Origin: Actinomycetota bacterium
GTDB lineage: Bacteria > Actinomycetota > Thermoleophilia > RBG-16-64-13
Assembly (NCBI GenBank): GCA_003157225.1
Contig: PMIZ01000146.1
Coordinates: 1-16,726, forward strand
Length of the DNA stretch: 16,726 nt
Direction: 5' to 3'
Translations under genes and position numbers: made by a program
Part shown: piece by piece, positions 6,560 to 12,865 of the stretch
How the letters are laid out: every line of letters begins with the position of its first letter
How positions within the stretch are numbered: position 1 is the first letter of the stretch
Notes under the pieces: generated by a model
What the model was told of the DNA's origin: nothing
The model's input: only the letters and a program-made list of their open reading frames with translations
Databases searched by the model: none

Positions 6560-6919
6560 TTGAAGGATCTGAACTTCCTGCCCGAGCATCTGCGTGCGGC
6601 TGCTCTGTCCGCCGGAGGCGATTTCGGCTGGCCTCTGAACCTGGCCGCGGAGGTGATCGACGTTCTCGGGGACGCGGGGGCCGTCATCCTGGGGGTGGAG
6701 GCGTGGAGCGTGGACGCGGAGGGGGTCCCGGCCTCGGTCGGCTGGTCTTCATACGACCTGGATGACTACACCAGTGACTGGGAGGGTTCGGTCGCTGCCT
6801 CGAGGATAGAGGCGGGACAGGTGCTGGCCGGCGTGCTGGAGACCGCCGCCGAAGACGACGTGAACTACATCGGCGTCGACTGGGCCGCGCCGGAGTATGA
6901 CGAGGGACGGACTCTCTAG
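6560..6919 (+). CDS. Small acidic protein of unknown function
   Basis: 119 residues, strongly acidic, with no signal peptide or membrane segment. I do not recognise the family with confidence. The pattern of a helix followed by VLGDAGAVILGVEAWSV, then GWSSYDLDDY and a late alpha-helix is a little like small immunity-type proteins of the Imm40 kind, but that is a weak guess and no toxin gene is adjacent. The start is TTG 6560, forced by an in-frame stop at 6539-6541; a weak AAAGGA (6542-6547) lies 12 bases upstream. The stop TAG (6917-6919) overlaps that of the convergent lipoprotein gene in a shared CTAG. It follows the glucosaminidase by 46 bp on the same strand and could be cotranscribed. 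Confidence 0.6.
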   Translation: MKDLNFLPEHLRAAALSAGGDFGWPLNLAAEVIDVLGDAGAVILGVEAWSVDAEGVPASVGWSSYDLDDYTSDWEGSVAASRIEAGQVLAGVLETAAEDDVNYIGVDWAAPEYDEGRTL

Positions 6920-7491
6920 TCCTGGGTCATCCCGGCTAGATCGACGTAGGGACTGAGTCCCTGCACTGCCTGGGCATAGAGGGTGTACGCCTCTTTGGCC
7001 CCGCGCATAGCCAACTCGGCGTCGCGCGCGCTGCCCCAATCGACCGCGTTGACATACCGCTCAAGCGCATCGACCTCGCCCCGAAGAGCCGAGTACAGTT
7101 GGGCGTGGGCGTTCGCCACCTTCGGAGGGGCGCTTATCTCCGCCAGCTTGGTGACCGACTTGCGCATCAGGTCGGTGAATTGATGCGCCCTCAGTAGCTC
7201 GCTGTCAGTGGGTTTGCTCGGATCCCTGAAGTCGAAGGCCTTGGTCATCTCATCTGCGAGGCCGGTGGAGAAGTCGTGGAACCACTTCTTGAGAGCCGAC
7301 GTGTAGTCCGCCATGGCCTGGATAGCCTTGGCCGCGGCGGCGTCGGTGGCGCTGGTGCCCTCAGTCGTAGCCACCGAGGCGGTCGTAGTGGATGGGGAAG
7401 GAGCGATGGCCGAACTGCCGCATCCGGCCGGTAGAGCGACGATAGCCACTGCGATCGCGACAAGGATCACTGTTCGGGCGACACGCGGCAA
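6916..7491 (-). CDS. Small lipoprotein, unknown function
   Basis: 191 residues from TTG 7491. The open frame reaches up to 7650, but TTG 7491 is preceded by a good ribosome site (GAGGGGG) and begins exactly where a signal peptide starts: LPRVARTV, hydrophobic core, lipobox LPAGC with Cys24. The longer version would bury the signal after 53 Pro/Arg-rich residues. After the lipobox comes a Ser/Thr/Ala linker, then a mostly helical domain (about 50-190) with no enzyme motif that I know. It is predicted to be lipid-anchored on the outer face of the membrane. It lies 109 bp downstream of the SanA-like gene on the same strand and is probably in its operon or has its own promoter. Its stop codon overlaps that of the convergent small gene. 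Confidence 0.75.
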   Translation of the reverse strand: MPRVARTVILVAIAVAIVALPAGCGSSAIAPSPSTTTASVATTEGTSATDAAAAKAIQAMADYTSALKKWFHDFSTGLADEMTKAFDFRDPSKPTDSELLRAHQFTDLMRKSVTKLAEISAPPKVANAHAQLYSALRGEVDALERYVNAVDWGSARDAELAMRGAKEAYTLYAQAVQGLSPYVDLAGMTQD

Positions 7492-7511
7492 AGGACCCCC
7501 TCTTCTAGGAA

Positions 7512-7528
7512 CCACCCGCGCTGGGTGG
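7512..7528 (-). promoter_or_regulatory. Hairpin in the leader of the lipoprotein gene
   Basis: CCACCC (7512-7517) pairs with GGGTGG (7523-7528) around a 5-base loop. It lies 20 bases upstream of the TTG start and 72 bases after the SanA-like stop. It could end upstream transcripts or shape ribosome access. No T-run follows on the minus strand. Confidence 0.3.
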
Positions 7529-7600
7529 ACAGAGGTAGTATCGGGAGCCCGGGTCCGGTCCTTTAGCGCCGCTCCGTGGGGCGTCTCTCTCCCGGGCGGT

Positions 7601-8287
7601 TTAGCCCCGGGTCGCTCGGCCGTCTCCCTCGATGGGGATGACGGGTCCAAGGAAGCGGGGCAGCGGATGGGTGATGTTGACCTGCATGAAGGCCTTTACC
7701 CGAGCGGGCCACTCGCGGAGCGCGAAGCGCCACTCGTTAGGGTAGCTTTGGATGTCGGCGACCACTCCTGTTGCCTGGAGCCCCAGCCGCCGAGCTAGAT
7801 AGACGGCACGGGCCAAGTGGAACTTCTGGGTGACGACGATCGCGGTCTTCACTTGGAAGACGTCGCGGGCCCTGTACATGGTGTCGTAGGTGTCGAAGCC
7901 GGCGTGGTCGGTGAACACGTCCTGATCGGGAACCCCCCGCGCGAGCACGTATTTCAGCATCGCGTTGACCTCGTCGTAGTCGACCTGGCCGTGATCGCCG
8001 GAGAGGAGGAGTTTGTCGACCTTGCCGAGCTTGTAGAGCTTGATCCCGGTCTCAAGCCGGTCGACCAGCATGTCGGAGGGTGTCCCGTCGGCGGACACCT
8101 TGGCGCCCAGGACGATTGCGGCCTGGGCATGAGGAGCCTCATTGGGGGTCCGTACGATATGGCTGGCCGCCGAACGAGTCATGACCAGGTTGGACACCAG
8201 CAGGGCGGCGACGAGAAGTACGAGGATGATTCCCGCGGAGATGAGCGACCAGAAGACGATCTGGCGCTTGCGACTACGCTTTCCCAT
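7601..8287 (-). CDS. SanA/YdcF-like membrane protein (DUF218 family)
   Basis: 228 residues with one N-terminal membrane anchor (about 11-35) after a basic MGKRSRKRQ. The soluble domain carries the DUF218 signatures: AAIVLGAKVSADGTPSDML, RLETGIKLYKLGKVDKLLLSGDHG, YDEVNAM, ARGVPDQDVFTDHAGFDTYDT, IVVTQKFHLARAVYLARRLG and, near the C-terminus, PRFLGP as in SanA. E. coli SanA affects envelope permeability and vancomycin sensitivity; the biochemical role of the family is uncertain (YdcF binds SAM). The orientation is probably extracytoplasmic. The start ATG 8287 has no Shine-Dalgarno sequence, but TACCCT lies exactly 7 bases upstream, the layout of a leaderless actinobacterial mRNA. The lipoprotein gene follows. 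Confidence 0.88.
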   Translation of the reverse strand: MGKRSRKRQIVFWSLISAGIILVLLVAALLVSNLVMTRSAASHIVRTPNEAPHAQAAIVLGAKVSADGTPSDMLVDRLETGIKLYKLGKVDKLLLSGDHGQVDYDEVNAMLKYVLARGVPDQDVFTDHAGFDTYDTMYRARDVFQVKTAIVVTQKFHLARAVYLARRLGLQATGVVADIQSYPNEWRFALREWPARVKAFMQVNITHPLPRFLGPVIPIEGDGRATRG

Positions 8288-8294
8288 ACGCGCT

Positions 8295-8300
8295 AGGGTA
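8295..8300 (-). promoter_or_regulatory. Candidate -10 box for leaderless SanA-like mRNA
   Basis: On the minus strand TACCCT (a TANNNT box) is followed by AGCGCGT and then the ATG. A start site 7 bases after the box would be the A of the start codon. No -35 hexamer is evident. Confidence 0.45.
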
Positions 8301-8334
8301 GCACCAAGGGCGCGTCAGCATTGGCCTACCGCAT

Positions 8335-8397
8335 CCGCCCTTACTGACCCCGAAGTGCGAAGCACGAGACGAGCGTGGTGTGGCGGTAAGGGGGCGG
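8335..8397. repeat. Bulged inverted repeat overlapping the 23-bp repeat
   Basis: CCGCCCTTAC (8335-8344) pairs with GTAAGGGGGCGG (8386-8397), ten pairs with a two-base bulge. Inside are small hairpins such as GTGC/GCAC (8355-8358 with 8362-8365). Its right arm shares bases 8393-8397 with the left arm of the next repeat, so the two foldings exclude each other. Confidence 0.45.
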
Positions 8398-8483
8398 CGT
8401 GACCGCGCGTCTGCCAGCGGCGGATAGCCGCGCGTAGTCGCGCCGGGGCTATAGCAAGCAGGCAGACGCGCGGTCACGCCGCC
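8393..8483. repeat. 91-bp element with perfect 23-bp inverted ends
   Basis: 8393-8415 is the exact reverse complement of 8461-8483. The 45-base interior can itself fold: ATAGCC with GGCTAT and GCGCG with CGCGC around TAGT. The result is a cruciform or a long RNA hairpin with a structured tip. There is no T-run after it and no target-site duplication. It lies between the two divergent promoter candidates, outside both predicted transcripts, so a plain terminator is not the obvious reading. Confidence 0.8.
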
Positions 8484-8497
8484 ACTCACGGACAAAG

Positions 8498-8527
8498 TTG
8501 CGCGGTGGCGTGCGACTGGAATACAAT
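8498..8527 (+). promoter_or_regulatory. Candidate sigma70-type promoter of leuCDB
   Basis: TTGCGC (8498-8503), 18-base spacer, TACAAT (8522-8527). The -10 matches 5 of 6 and the -35 matches 3 of 6. Transcription would begin near 8534, leaving a leader of about 75 bases that contains the ribosome site (CGGGGG at 8596-8601). Confidence 0.5.
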
Positions 8528-8609
8528 GCATGGTCCGCGCAGGCCCTTTGTTCTCCCCTGCCTGGGCATTCTGGATCGCACTTAGCCTCAAGGAACGGGG
8601 GTAGATGGC

Positions 8610-9887
8610 ATGGCTATGACCATGACAGAGAAGATATTGGCTCGGGCTGCCGGCAAGGAGTCGGTGGAACCCGGCGAGCTCATCATGGCGAAGCTCGACT
8701 TCTGCTTCGGCAATGACGTCACCGCCGGCGTGGCCATCGACGAGTTCGAGAAGGCCGGGTTTGAGCACGTGTTCGATTCGAAGAAGATCGGGCTCATCGC
8801 CGATCACTTCACGCCGAACAAGGACATCAAGACGGCCGGCCTGGTCAAGCAGATGCGCGAGTTCTCCAAGAAGCACGGGCTCGAGCACTGGTACGAAGTG
8901 GGCCGTGTGGGCGTCGAGCACGCCTTCTTGCCCGAACAGGGCGTGGTCGGTCCAGGGGACGTGGTTCTCGGCGCCGACTCCCACACCTGCACCTACGGCG
9001 CGCTGGGCGCGTTCGCCACAGGCGTCGGCTCCACCGACCTGGCGGGAGCGATGGCGACTGGAGAAGCCTGGTTCCGTGTCCCTGAGACCCACCGGTACGA
9101 CTTCGAGGGGACTCTGGGTCGCTATGTGACGGGCAAGGACATCATCCTTTTTACCATCGGGAACATCGGGGTGGATGGAGCCCTCTACAAGGCGATGGAG
9201 TTCACCGGGTCGACCATTCGCAGTCTCTCCATGGATTCTCGTTTCACCATCTGCAACATGGCCATCGAGGCCGGTGGCAAGAGCGGCATCATCGCGCCCG
9301 ACGACATCACCAAGGCGTACGTCGAGGGTCGCTTCTTGCGCACGCCCCGCTACTACCACACCGATCTGGACTATGTGTACGAGAAGATCTATCGCTGGAA
9401 GGCGGAAGAGGTTCCGCTTATGGTCGCGAAGCCCCACTTGCCTTCGAACACGCAGCCGGCTGATGAGCTTTCCAGCATCAAGATCGACCAGGTGGTCATT
9501 GGCAGTTGCACCAACGGTCGCATGGAGGATCTGCGCCAGGCGGCCGAGATCCTTCGCGGGCGAAAGGTCCACAAGGACGTGCGCTGCATCGTCATCCCGG
9601 CGACGCAGGCCATTTGGAAGCAGGCTATGGACGAGGGGCTGTTCGACGTGTTCCTCGCGGCTGAGGCGGCTGTGTCGGCGCCTACGTGTGGTCCCTGCCT
9701 GGGCGGGCATATGGGCGTGCTCGCCAAAGGTGAGCGGGCCGTCTCAACCACCAACCGCAACTTCGTGGGACGCATGGGCGATCCGGGTTCGGAGGTCTAT
9801 CTGGCAGGCCCGTATGTGGCTGCTGCCAGCGCGGTCGCCGGCTGCATCGCCACCCCTGATCAGATCGGCGGAAGGAGACAGCCATGA
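8610..9887 (+). CDS. leuC: 3-isopropylmalate dehydratase large subunit
   Basis: 425 residues, the short LeuC / homoaconitase-type large subunit. With LeuD it isomerises 2-isopropylmalate to 3-isopropylmalate in leucine synthesis using a 4Fe-4S cluster. The cluster ligands are visible: C300 in IGSCTNGR, and C360 and C363 in TCGPCLGG. Other aconitase-family marks are GADSHTCTYGALG and GRMGDPGSEVYLA. ATG 8610 is preceded by a GGGG-rich ribosome site eight bases away; an ATG at 8605 is out of frame. The stop overlaps leuD by four bases (ATGA). The short subfamily also includes homoaconitases and dimethylmalate dehydratases, but the adjacent leuB-type dehydrogenase makes the leucine role most likely. 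Confidence 0.94.
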   Translation: MAMTMTEKILARAAGKESVEPGELIMAKLDFCFGNDVTAGVAIDEFEKAGFEHVFDSKKIGLIADHFTPNKDIKTAGLVKQMREFSKKHGLEHWYEVGRVGVEHAFLPEQGVVGPGDVVLGADSHTCTYGALGAFATGVGSTDLAGAMATGEAWFRVPETHRYDFEGTLGRYVTGKDIILFTIGNIGVDGALYKAMEFTGSTIRSLSMDSRFTICNMAIEAGGKSGIIAPDDITKAYVEGRFLRTPRYYHTDLDYVYEKIYRWKAEEVPLMVAKPHLPSNTQPADELSSIKIDQVVIGSCTNGRMEDLRQAAEILRGRKVHKDVRCIVIPATQAIWKQAMDEGLFDVFLAAEAAVSAPTCGPCLGGHMGVLAKGERAVSTTNRNFVGRMGDPGSEVYLAGPYVAAASAVAGCIATPDQIGGRRQP

Positions 9888-10384
9888 CGGCCTTGCGTGG
9901 ACGCGCCTGGACCTTCGGCCGTGACATCGACACCGATCTCATCCTCCCGGCCCGCTATCTCAACATGAAGACCGCGGAAGAGCTGGCGGAGCACGTCATG
10001 GAGGATGCCGACCCGACTTTCGCCGGCAAGGTCAAGCCCGGCGATATCGTCGTGGCCAAGGAGAACTTCGGCAGCGGCTCGTCCCGCGAGCACGCGCCCA
10101 TCGCTCTCAAGGGTGCCGGCGTGTCGTTGGTAATCGCGAAGAGCTTCGCGCGCATCTTCTACCGGAACGCCTTCAACACCGGCCTGCCGATCTTGGTGGC
10201 GCCGGAGGCGGCGGAGGGCATCAAACAGGGCGACCAGCTGACGGTCGATCTCGCCAGCGGCGAGATCGACGATCTCACCTCCGGCGTGAAGTACCAGGCC
10301 CAGCCACTGCCGCCGTTCATGCGCGAGCTGGTGGAGGCGGGCGGCTTGCTTCCGTACTTGAAGAAACGCGCGGCGGCGAACTGA
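9884..10384 (+). CDS. leuD: 3-isopropylmalate dehydratase small subunit
   Basis: 166 residues, the swivel-domain partner of LeuC, normal length for the short LeuD class. Signatures are GRDIDTDLILPARYL near the N-terminus, then GDIVVAKENFGSGSSREHAP (the substrate-binding loop) and AKSFARIFYRNAFNTGLPIL. It starts in an ATGA overlap with leuC and has its own site, GGAAGGAGA, seven bases upstream. Two-subunit assembly and translational coupling with LeuC are expected. leuB follows after 28 bp. Confidence 0.94.
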   Translation: MTALRGRAWTFGRDIDTDLILPARYLNMKTAEELAEHVMEDADPTFAGKVKPGDIVVAKENFGSGSSREHAPIALKGAGVSLVIAKSFARIFYRNAFNTGLPILVAPEAAEGIKQGDQLTVDLASGEIDDLTSGVKYQAQPLPPFMRELVEAGGLLPYLKKRAAAN

Positions 10385-10412
10385 CGCGGCGCCGAAGACC
10401 GAAAGGACGAGC

Positions 10413-11492
10413 ATGAACTACAAGATCGCCGTCATGCCCGGCGACGGCACCGGCCCCGAAGTGGTGGCCGAAGGACTCAAGGTGCTCAGGGCGGCCGCGG
10501 CGCGCACGGGCTTCACCTATGACCTGACCCACTACGACTTCGGCGGCGAGCGCTACATGCGCACGGGCGAGACCCTCCCCGACTCGGCCGTCGAGGAGTT
10601 CAAGCAGCACGACGCCATTTTCCTTGGAGCGATGGGGCATCCCCAGGTGGCCCCGGGCATCCTCGAGCAGGGCGTGCTGCTCAAGGCCCGCTTCGCTCTC
10701 GACCAATACATCAACCTACGCCCCGTGCGGCTGATTCCAGGCGTCGAGACGCCCATCAAGAACAAGGGCCCCAAGGAGATCGACTACTGCGTGATCCGCG
10801 AGAACAGCGGCGGTATGTACACTGGCATGGGCGGCAACTCCCGACCGGGCACCAAAGACGAGGTGGCCATCCAGGAGATGGTCTACACCTACGACCAGGT
10901 GGCGCGCTGCCTGCGCTATGCCTTCGACTACACTCGAAAGCACGGCAAGAAGACCCGCGGTGTGGGGCCTGACAATACGCTGGCTCTCATCGGCAAGTCG
11001 AACGTGCTCACGCACATGTACAAGCTCTGGAACAGGGTCTTTGCCGAGATCGGGGCGGACTACCCTGATGTCAAGCGTGAGTACTATCACGTGGACGCCA
11101 CGTGTCTGTATATGGTGTTGAGCCCAGAGATGTTCGACGTCATGGTGGTGGAAAACATGTTCGGCGACATCGTGACCGACCTGGGGGCTGTCACACAGGG
11201 TGGCCTGGGCGTAGCCGCAGGCGGGAACATCAACCCTGAGGGCGTGAGCATGTTCGAGCCCATCGGCGGCACGGCCCCCATGTGGACCGGCAAGAACGCC
11301 ATCAACCCCCTGGCGGCGATAGGGGCCGCCCAGATGATGATGGAACACCTGGGCGAGACAGAGGCCGCTTCTCTCATGGAAAAAGGCATCGCGTTCGCGG
11401 TGACCAAGATGAAGTCCATGGTGGCGGCCGAGATGGGCATGGGCACCGACGCGGTGGGCGACCTGGTGGCGGAGTATGTAGCTAAGAGTTGA
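10413..11492 (+). CDS. leuB: 3-isopropylmalate dehydrogenase (isocitrate/isopropylmalate DH family)
   Basis: 359 residues. It oxidises and decarboxylates 3-isopropylmalate with NAD, the step after LeuCD. Features are GDGTGPEV at the N-terminus, LKARFALDQYINLRPVRL with the substrate arginines, VIRENSGGMYTG (catalytic Y136), GKSNVLT (K195) and FGDIVTDLGA (metal ligands D252 and D256), then HGTAP-like GGTAPMWTGK. The DQYINLRP style is also seen in tartrate / 3-IPM dehydrogenase relatives, so the substrate is assigned mainly from the leuCD neighbours. ATG is preceded by AAAGGA seven bases upstream. No clear terminator follows; the 79 bp to the next gene shows no strong hairpin. Confidence 0.92.
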   Translation: MNYKIAVMPGDGTGPEVVAEGLKVLRAAAARTGFTYDLTHYDFGGERYMRTGETLPDSAVEEFKQHDAIFLGAMGHPQVAPGILEQGVLLKARFALDQYINLRPVRLIPGVETPIKNKGPKEIDYCVIRENSGGMYTGMGGNSRPGTKDEVAIQEMVYTYDQVARCLRYAFDYTRKHGKKTRGVGPDNTLALIGKSNVLTHMYKLWNRVFAEIGADYPDVKREYYHVDATCLYMVLSPEMFDVMVVENMFGDIVTDLGAVTQGGLGVAAGGNINPEGVSMFEPIGGTAPMWTGKNAINPLAAIGAAQMMMEHLGETEAASLMEKGIAFAVTKMKSMVAAEMGMGTDAVGDLVAEYVAKS

Positions 11493-11571
11493 GGGGCACA
11501 GTAGTCGCCATCGTGTCTTTGCGGCGCAGCGTCATTATTCAGCAGCCTGCTCTAGCCTAGGAGGGTTTGGG

Positions 11572-12051
11572 ATGGTGGCCACGGACGACACGTCGGCGGA
11601 CAAGCGGTCACTGCGCGACCTGGAGACCCACGTTGCCTCGCTGCTTCGTCGCCGGACCAGCCGCAACATCTACGCCCTAGAGTCAGAGGAGCGCCAGACA
11701 ATCGGCCAGCGGGCCGCCGACCGGCTCACCCGGCTCGCCGGCAGCTGGTACTTCATCATGACTTTTCTCGTTATCCTGGCGGCGTGGATGGCCGTGAACG
11801 TAGTGGCAAGCATCCATCACTGGGACCCGTATCCGTTCATCCTGCTGAACCTGGTGCTTTCGTGCATCGCGGCCATACAGGCCCCTGTTATCCTCATGAG
11901 CCAGAATCGAGAAGAATCTCGCGATCGGCTCCGGGCCGTGGCCGACTATGAAGTGAACCTGAAAGCGGAGATCCTGCTCGAGCACCTGACCCAGGAGGTC
12001 GAGGCCCTGAAAGCCATGCTGTTGGAGGCCCGAGACCACCCTAAAGCTTAG
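11572..12051 (+). CDS. DUF1003 membrane protein
   Basis: 159 residues matching the DUF1003 pattern: GQRAADRLTRLAGSWYFI, two membrane helices (about 63-84 and 89-111) separated by a short WDPYPFILLN turn, APVILMSQNREESRDRLRA and DYEVNLKAEILLEHL. The C-terminus (about 118-155) is a likely coiled coil facing the cytoplasm. The function of the family is unknown. ATG 11572 has an excellent AGGAGG (11559-11564) seven bases upstream. It lies 79 bp after leuB on the same strand and is probably separate from it functionally. A hairpin follows directly after the stop. Confidence 0.88.
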   Translation: MVATDDTSADKRSLRDLETHVASLLRRRTSRNIYALESEERQTIGQRAADRLTRLAGSWYFIMTFLVILAAWMAVNVVASIHHWDPYPFILLNLVLSCIAAIQAPVILMSQNREESRDRLRAVADYEVNLKAEILLEHLTQEVEALKAMLLEARDHPKA

Positions 12052-12070
12052 AGCTCGTGGATGCCGAGCT
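12052..12070 (+). terminator. Hairpin directly after the DUF1003 gene
   Basis: AGCTCG (12052-12057) pairs with CGAGCT (12065-12070) around TGGATGC, starting at the base after the stop codon and followed by TCCTCC. It could be a weak intrinsic terminator; the downstream tract is not a pure T-run. Confidence 0.35.
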
Positions 12071-12154
12071 TCCTCCGCACGAAACTCCGGCCAGGCGATA
12101 TGCTGGACTCATTCGCGGGCGGCCCGACAAGCACCGAGATAGAAGGGAGCGCGC

Positions 12155-12598
12155 ATGGGGGTCATCGTCGTAGGGGTGGATGGGTCTGAGGGAGCGGCTA
12201 TCGCCCTCGATTTCGCCATGAAGGAGGCCGCCCTGCGCGGCTCTCGACTCCGATTGGTGAGCGCTTGGGAGATTCCTGCCTCGGTGCTTGCGAGCGTGGT
12301 GGCCGGCAAGGAGTTCTACGAGGAATTCCGCGAGAACGCTTTCAAGGTGGCCCGCGAAGGGGCCGCTCTGGTGAGCGGCCGCGAGCCGGGGGTCGAGCAC
12401 GAGGAGATCGTGGTGGAAGGGCAGGCCGCAAAAGTCCTGCTCGACAATTCCGCCGACGCCGAGTTGATGGTCGTGGGCCGGCGGGGCCACGGGTCGTTTC
12501 GGGAGATGCTGCTCGGGTCCATCAGCCGGCAGGTGGTCGTGCACGCCAAATGCCCGCTGGTGATCGTCCCTTCGCCACTCCTGAAGCAACCACGTTGA
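12155..12598 (+). CDS. Universal stress protein (UspA family, ATP-binding type)
   Basis: 147 residues, a single Usp domain of standard size. It opens with VIVVGVDGSEGA (first strand and phosphate loop). The ATP-binding signature G-2x-G-9x-G(S) is intact at VVGRRGHGSFREMLLGSIS, and the protein ends VVVHAKCPLVIVPS, as in the family. Such proteins bind ATP, dimerise and modulate stress survival in the cytoplasm; the target is unknown. ATG has GAAGGGAG upstream. It is 103 bp from the DUF1003 gene and 267 bp before the kinase; this order does not prove a shared role. Confidence 0.92.
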   Translation: MGVIVVGVDGSEGAAIALDFAMKEAALRGSRLRLVSAWEIPASVLASVVAGKEFYEEFRENAFKVAREGAALVSGREPGVEHEEIVVEGQAAKVLLDNSADAELMVVGRRGHGSFREMLLGSISRQVVVHAKCPLVIVPSPLLKQPR

Positions 12599-12602
12599 TC
12601 GT

Positions 12603-12695
12603 CGACCGGGGCACGACCGCGATGGCGGTCGCCGACCGCCGGATCCATCTTCGACCGCCCAGCATCGTCGGCTCGGTCATTGGCACTTACGACCG
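12603..12695. repeat. Phased CGACCG hexamers downstream of the Usp gene
   Basis: CGACCG occurs at 12603, 12614, 12633, 12652 and 12690. The last four lie at multiples of 19 bases. Within the stretch, GGCGGTC (12624-12630) pairs with GACCGCC (12634-12640), and ACGACC (12689-12694) with GGTCGT (12702-12707). It could be weak terminators for the Usp gene, a binding-site cluster, or chance in GC-rich DNA. Confidence 0.35.
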
Positions 12696-12808
12696 GCCCA
12701 AGGTCGTCGGCCTCCGTTTCGTCCACCAATAGAGGTCTCTCCGGCTCTCCCGCCGTATCGCTATTCAGGTTCAAGTCGGTTTTGCCGATGAGCCATTGCG
12801 GCAGTTTC

Positions 12809-12839
12809 TTTACAAACCCGGAATCGAGCCTCATATAGA
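12809..12839 (+). promoter_or_regulatory. Candidate promoter of the multi-PAS kinase gene
   Basis: TTTACA (12809-12814, 5 of 6 to TTGACA) is followed after 19 bases by TATAGA (12834-12839), or after 17 by CATATA. The local sequence is clearly more AT-rich than its surroundings. A start site near 12845 would place the GAGGAGG ribosome site at the 5' end of the mRNA. Confidence 0.45.
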
Positions 12840-12865
12840 TGGTGCCGAGGAGGTTGAGCGCGGCA

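Larger units (their letters stand above)
8288..8609. other. 322-bp gene-free divergent region
   Basis: This lies between the SanA-like gene (-) and leuC (+). It holds the leaderless -10 box of the former at its left edge, two overlapping inverted repeats in the middle (8335-8397 and 8393-8483), and a candidate leuC promoter at 8498-8527. No convincing ORF, tRNA, T-box or leucine-codon leader peptide was found in it. Confidence 0.7.

Noticed and set aside
7492..7650. Upstream 53-codon extension of the lipoprotein
   Set aside because: It would place a Pro/Arg-rich stretch before the signal peptide and overlap the SanA-like coding end; TTG 7491 has a strong ribosome site.
8393..8483. Insertion sequence ends
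   Set aside because: Only 91 bp, no transposase, no flanking duplication; called an inverted repeat only.
8484..8609. T-box or leucine attenuator upstream of leuC
   Set aside because: No T-box core and no leader peptide with clustered Leu codons; a GCGCGGTGG fragment alone is not enough.
8274..9710. 478-codon open frame antisense to leuC
   Set aside because: leuC has all cluster cysteines and family motifs; the antisense product has none.
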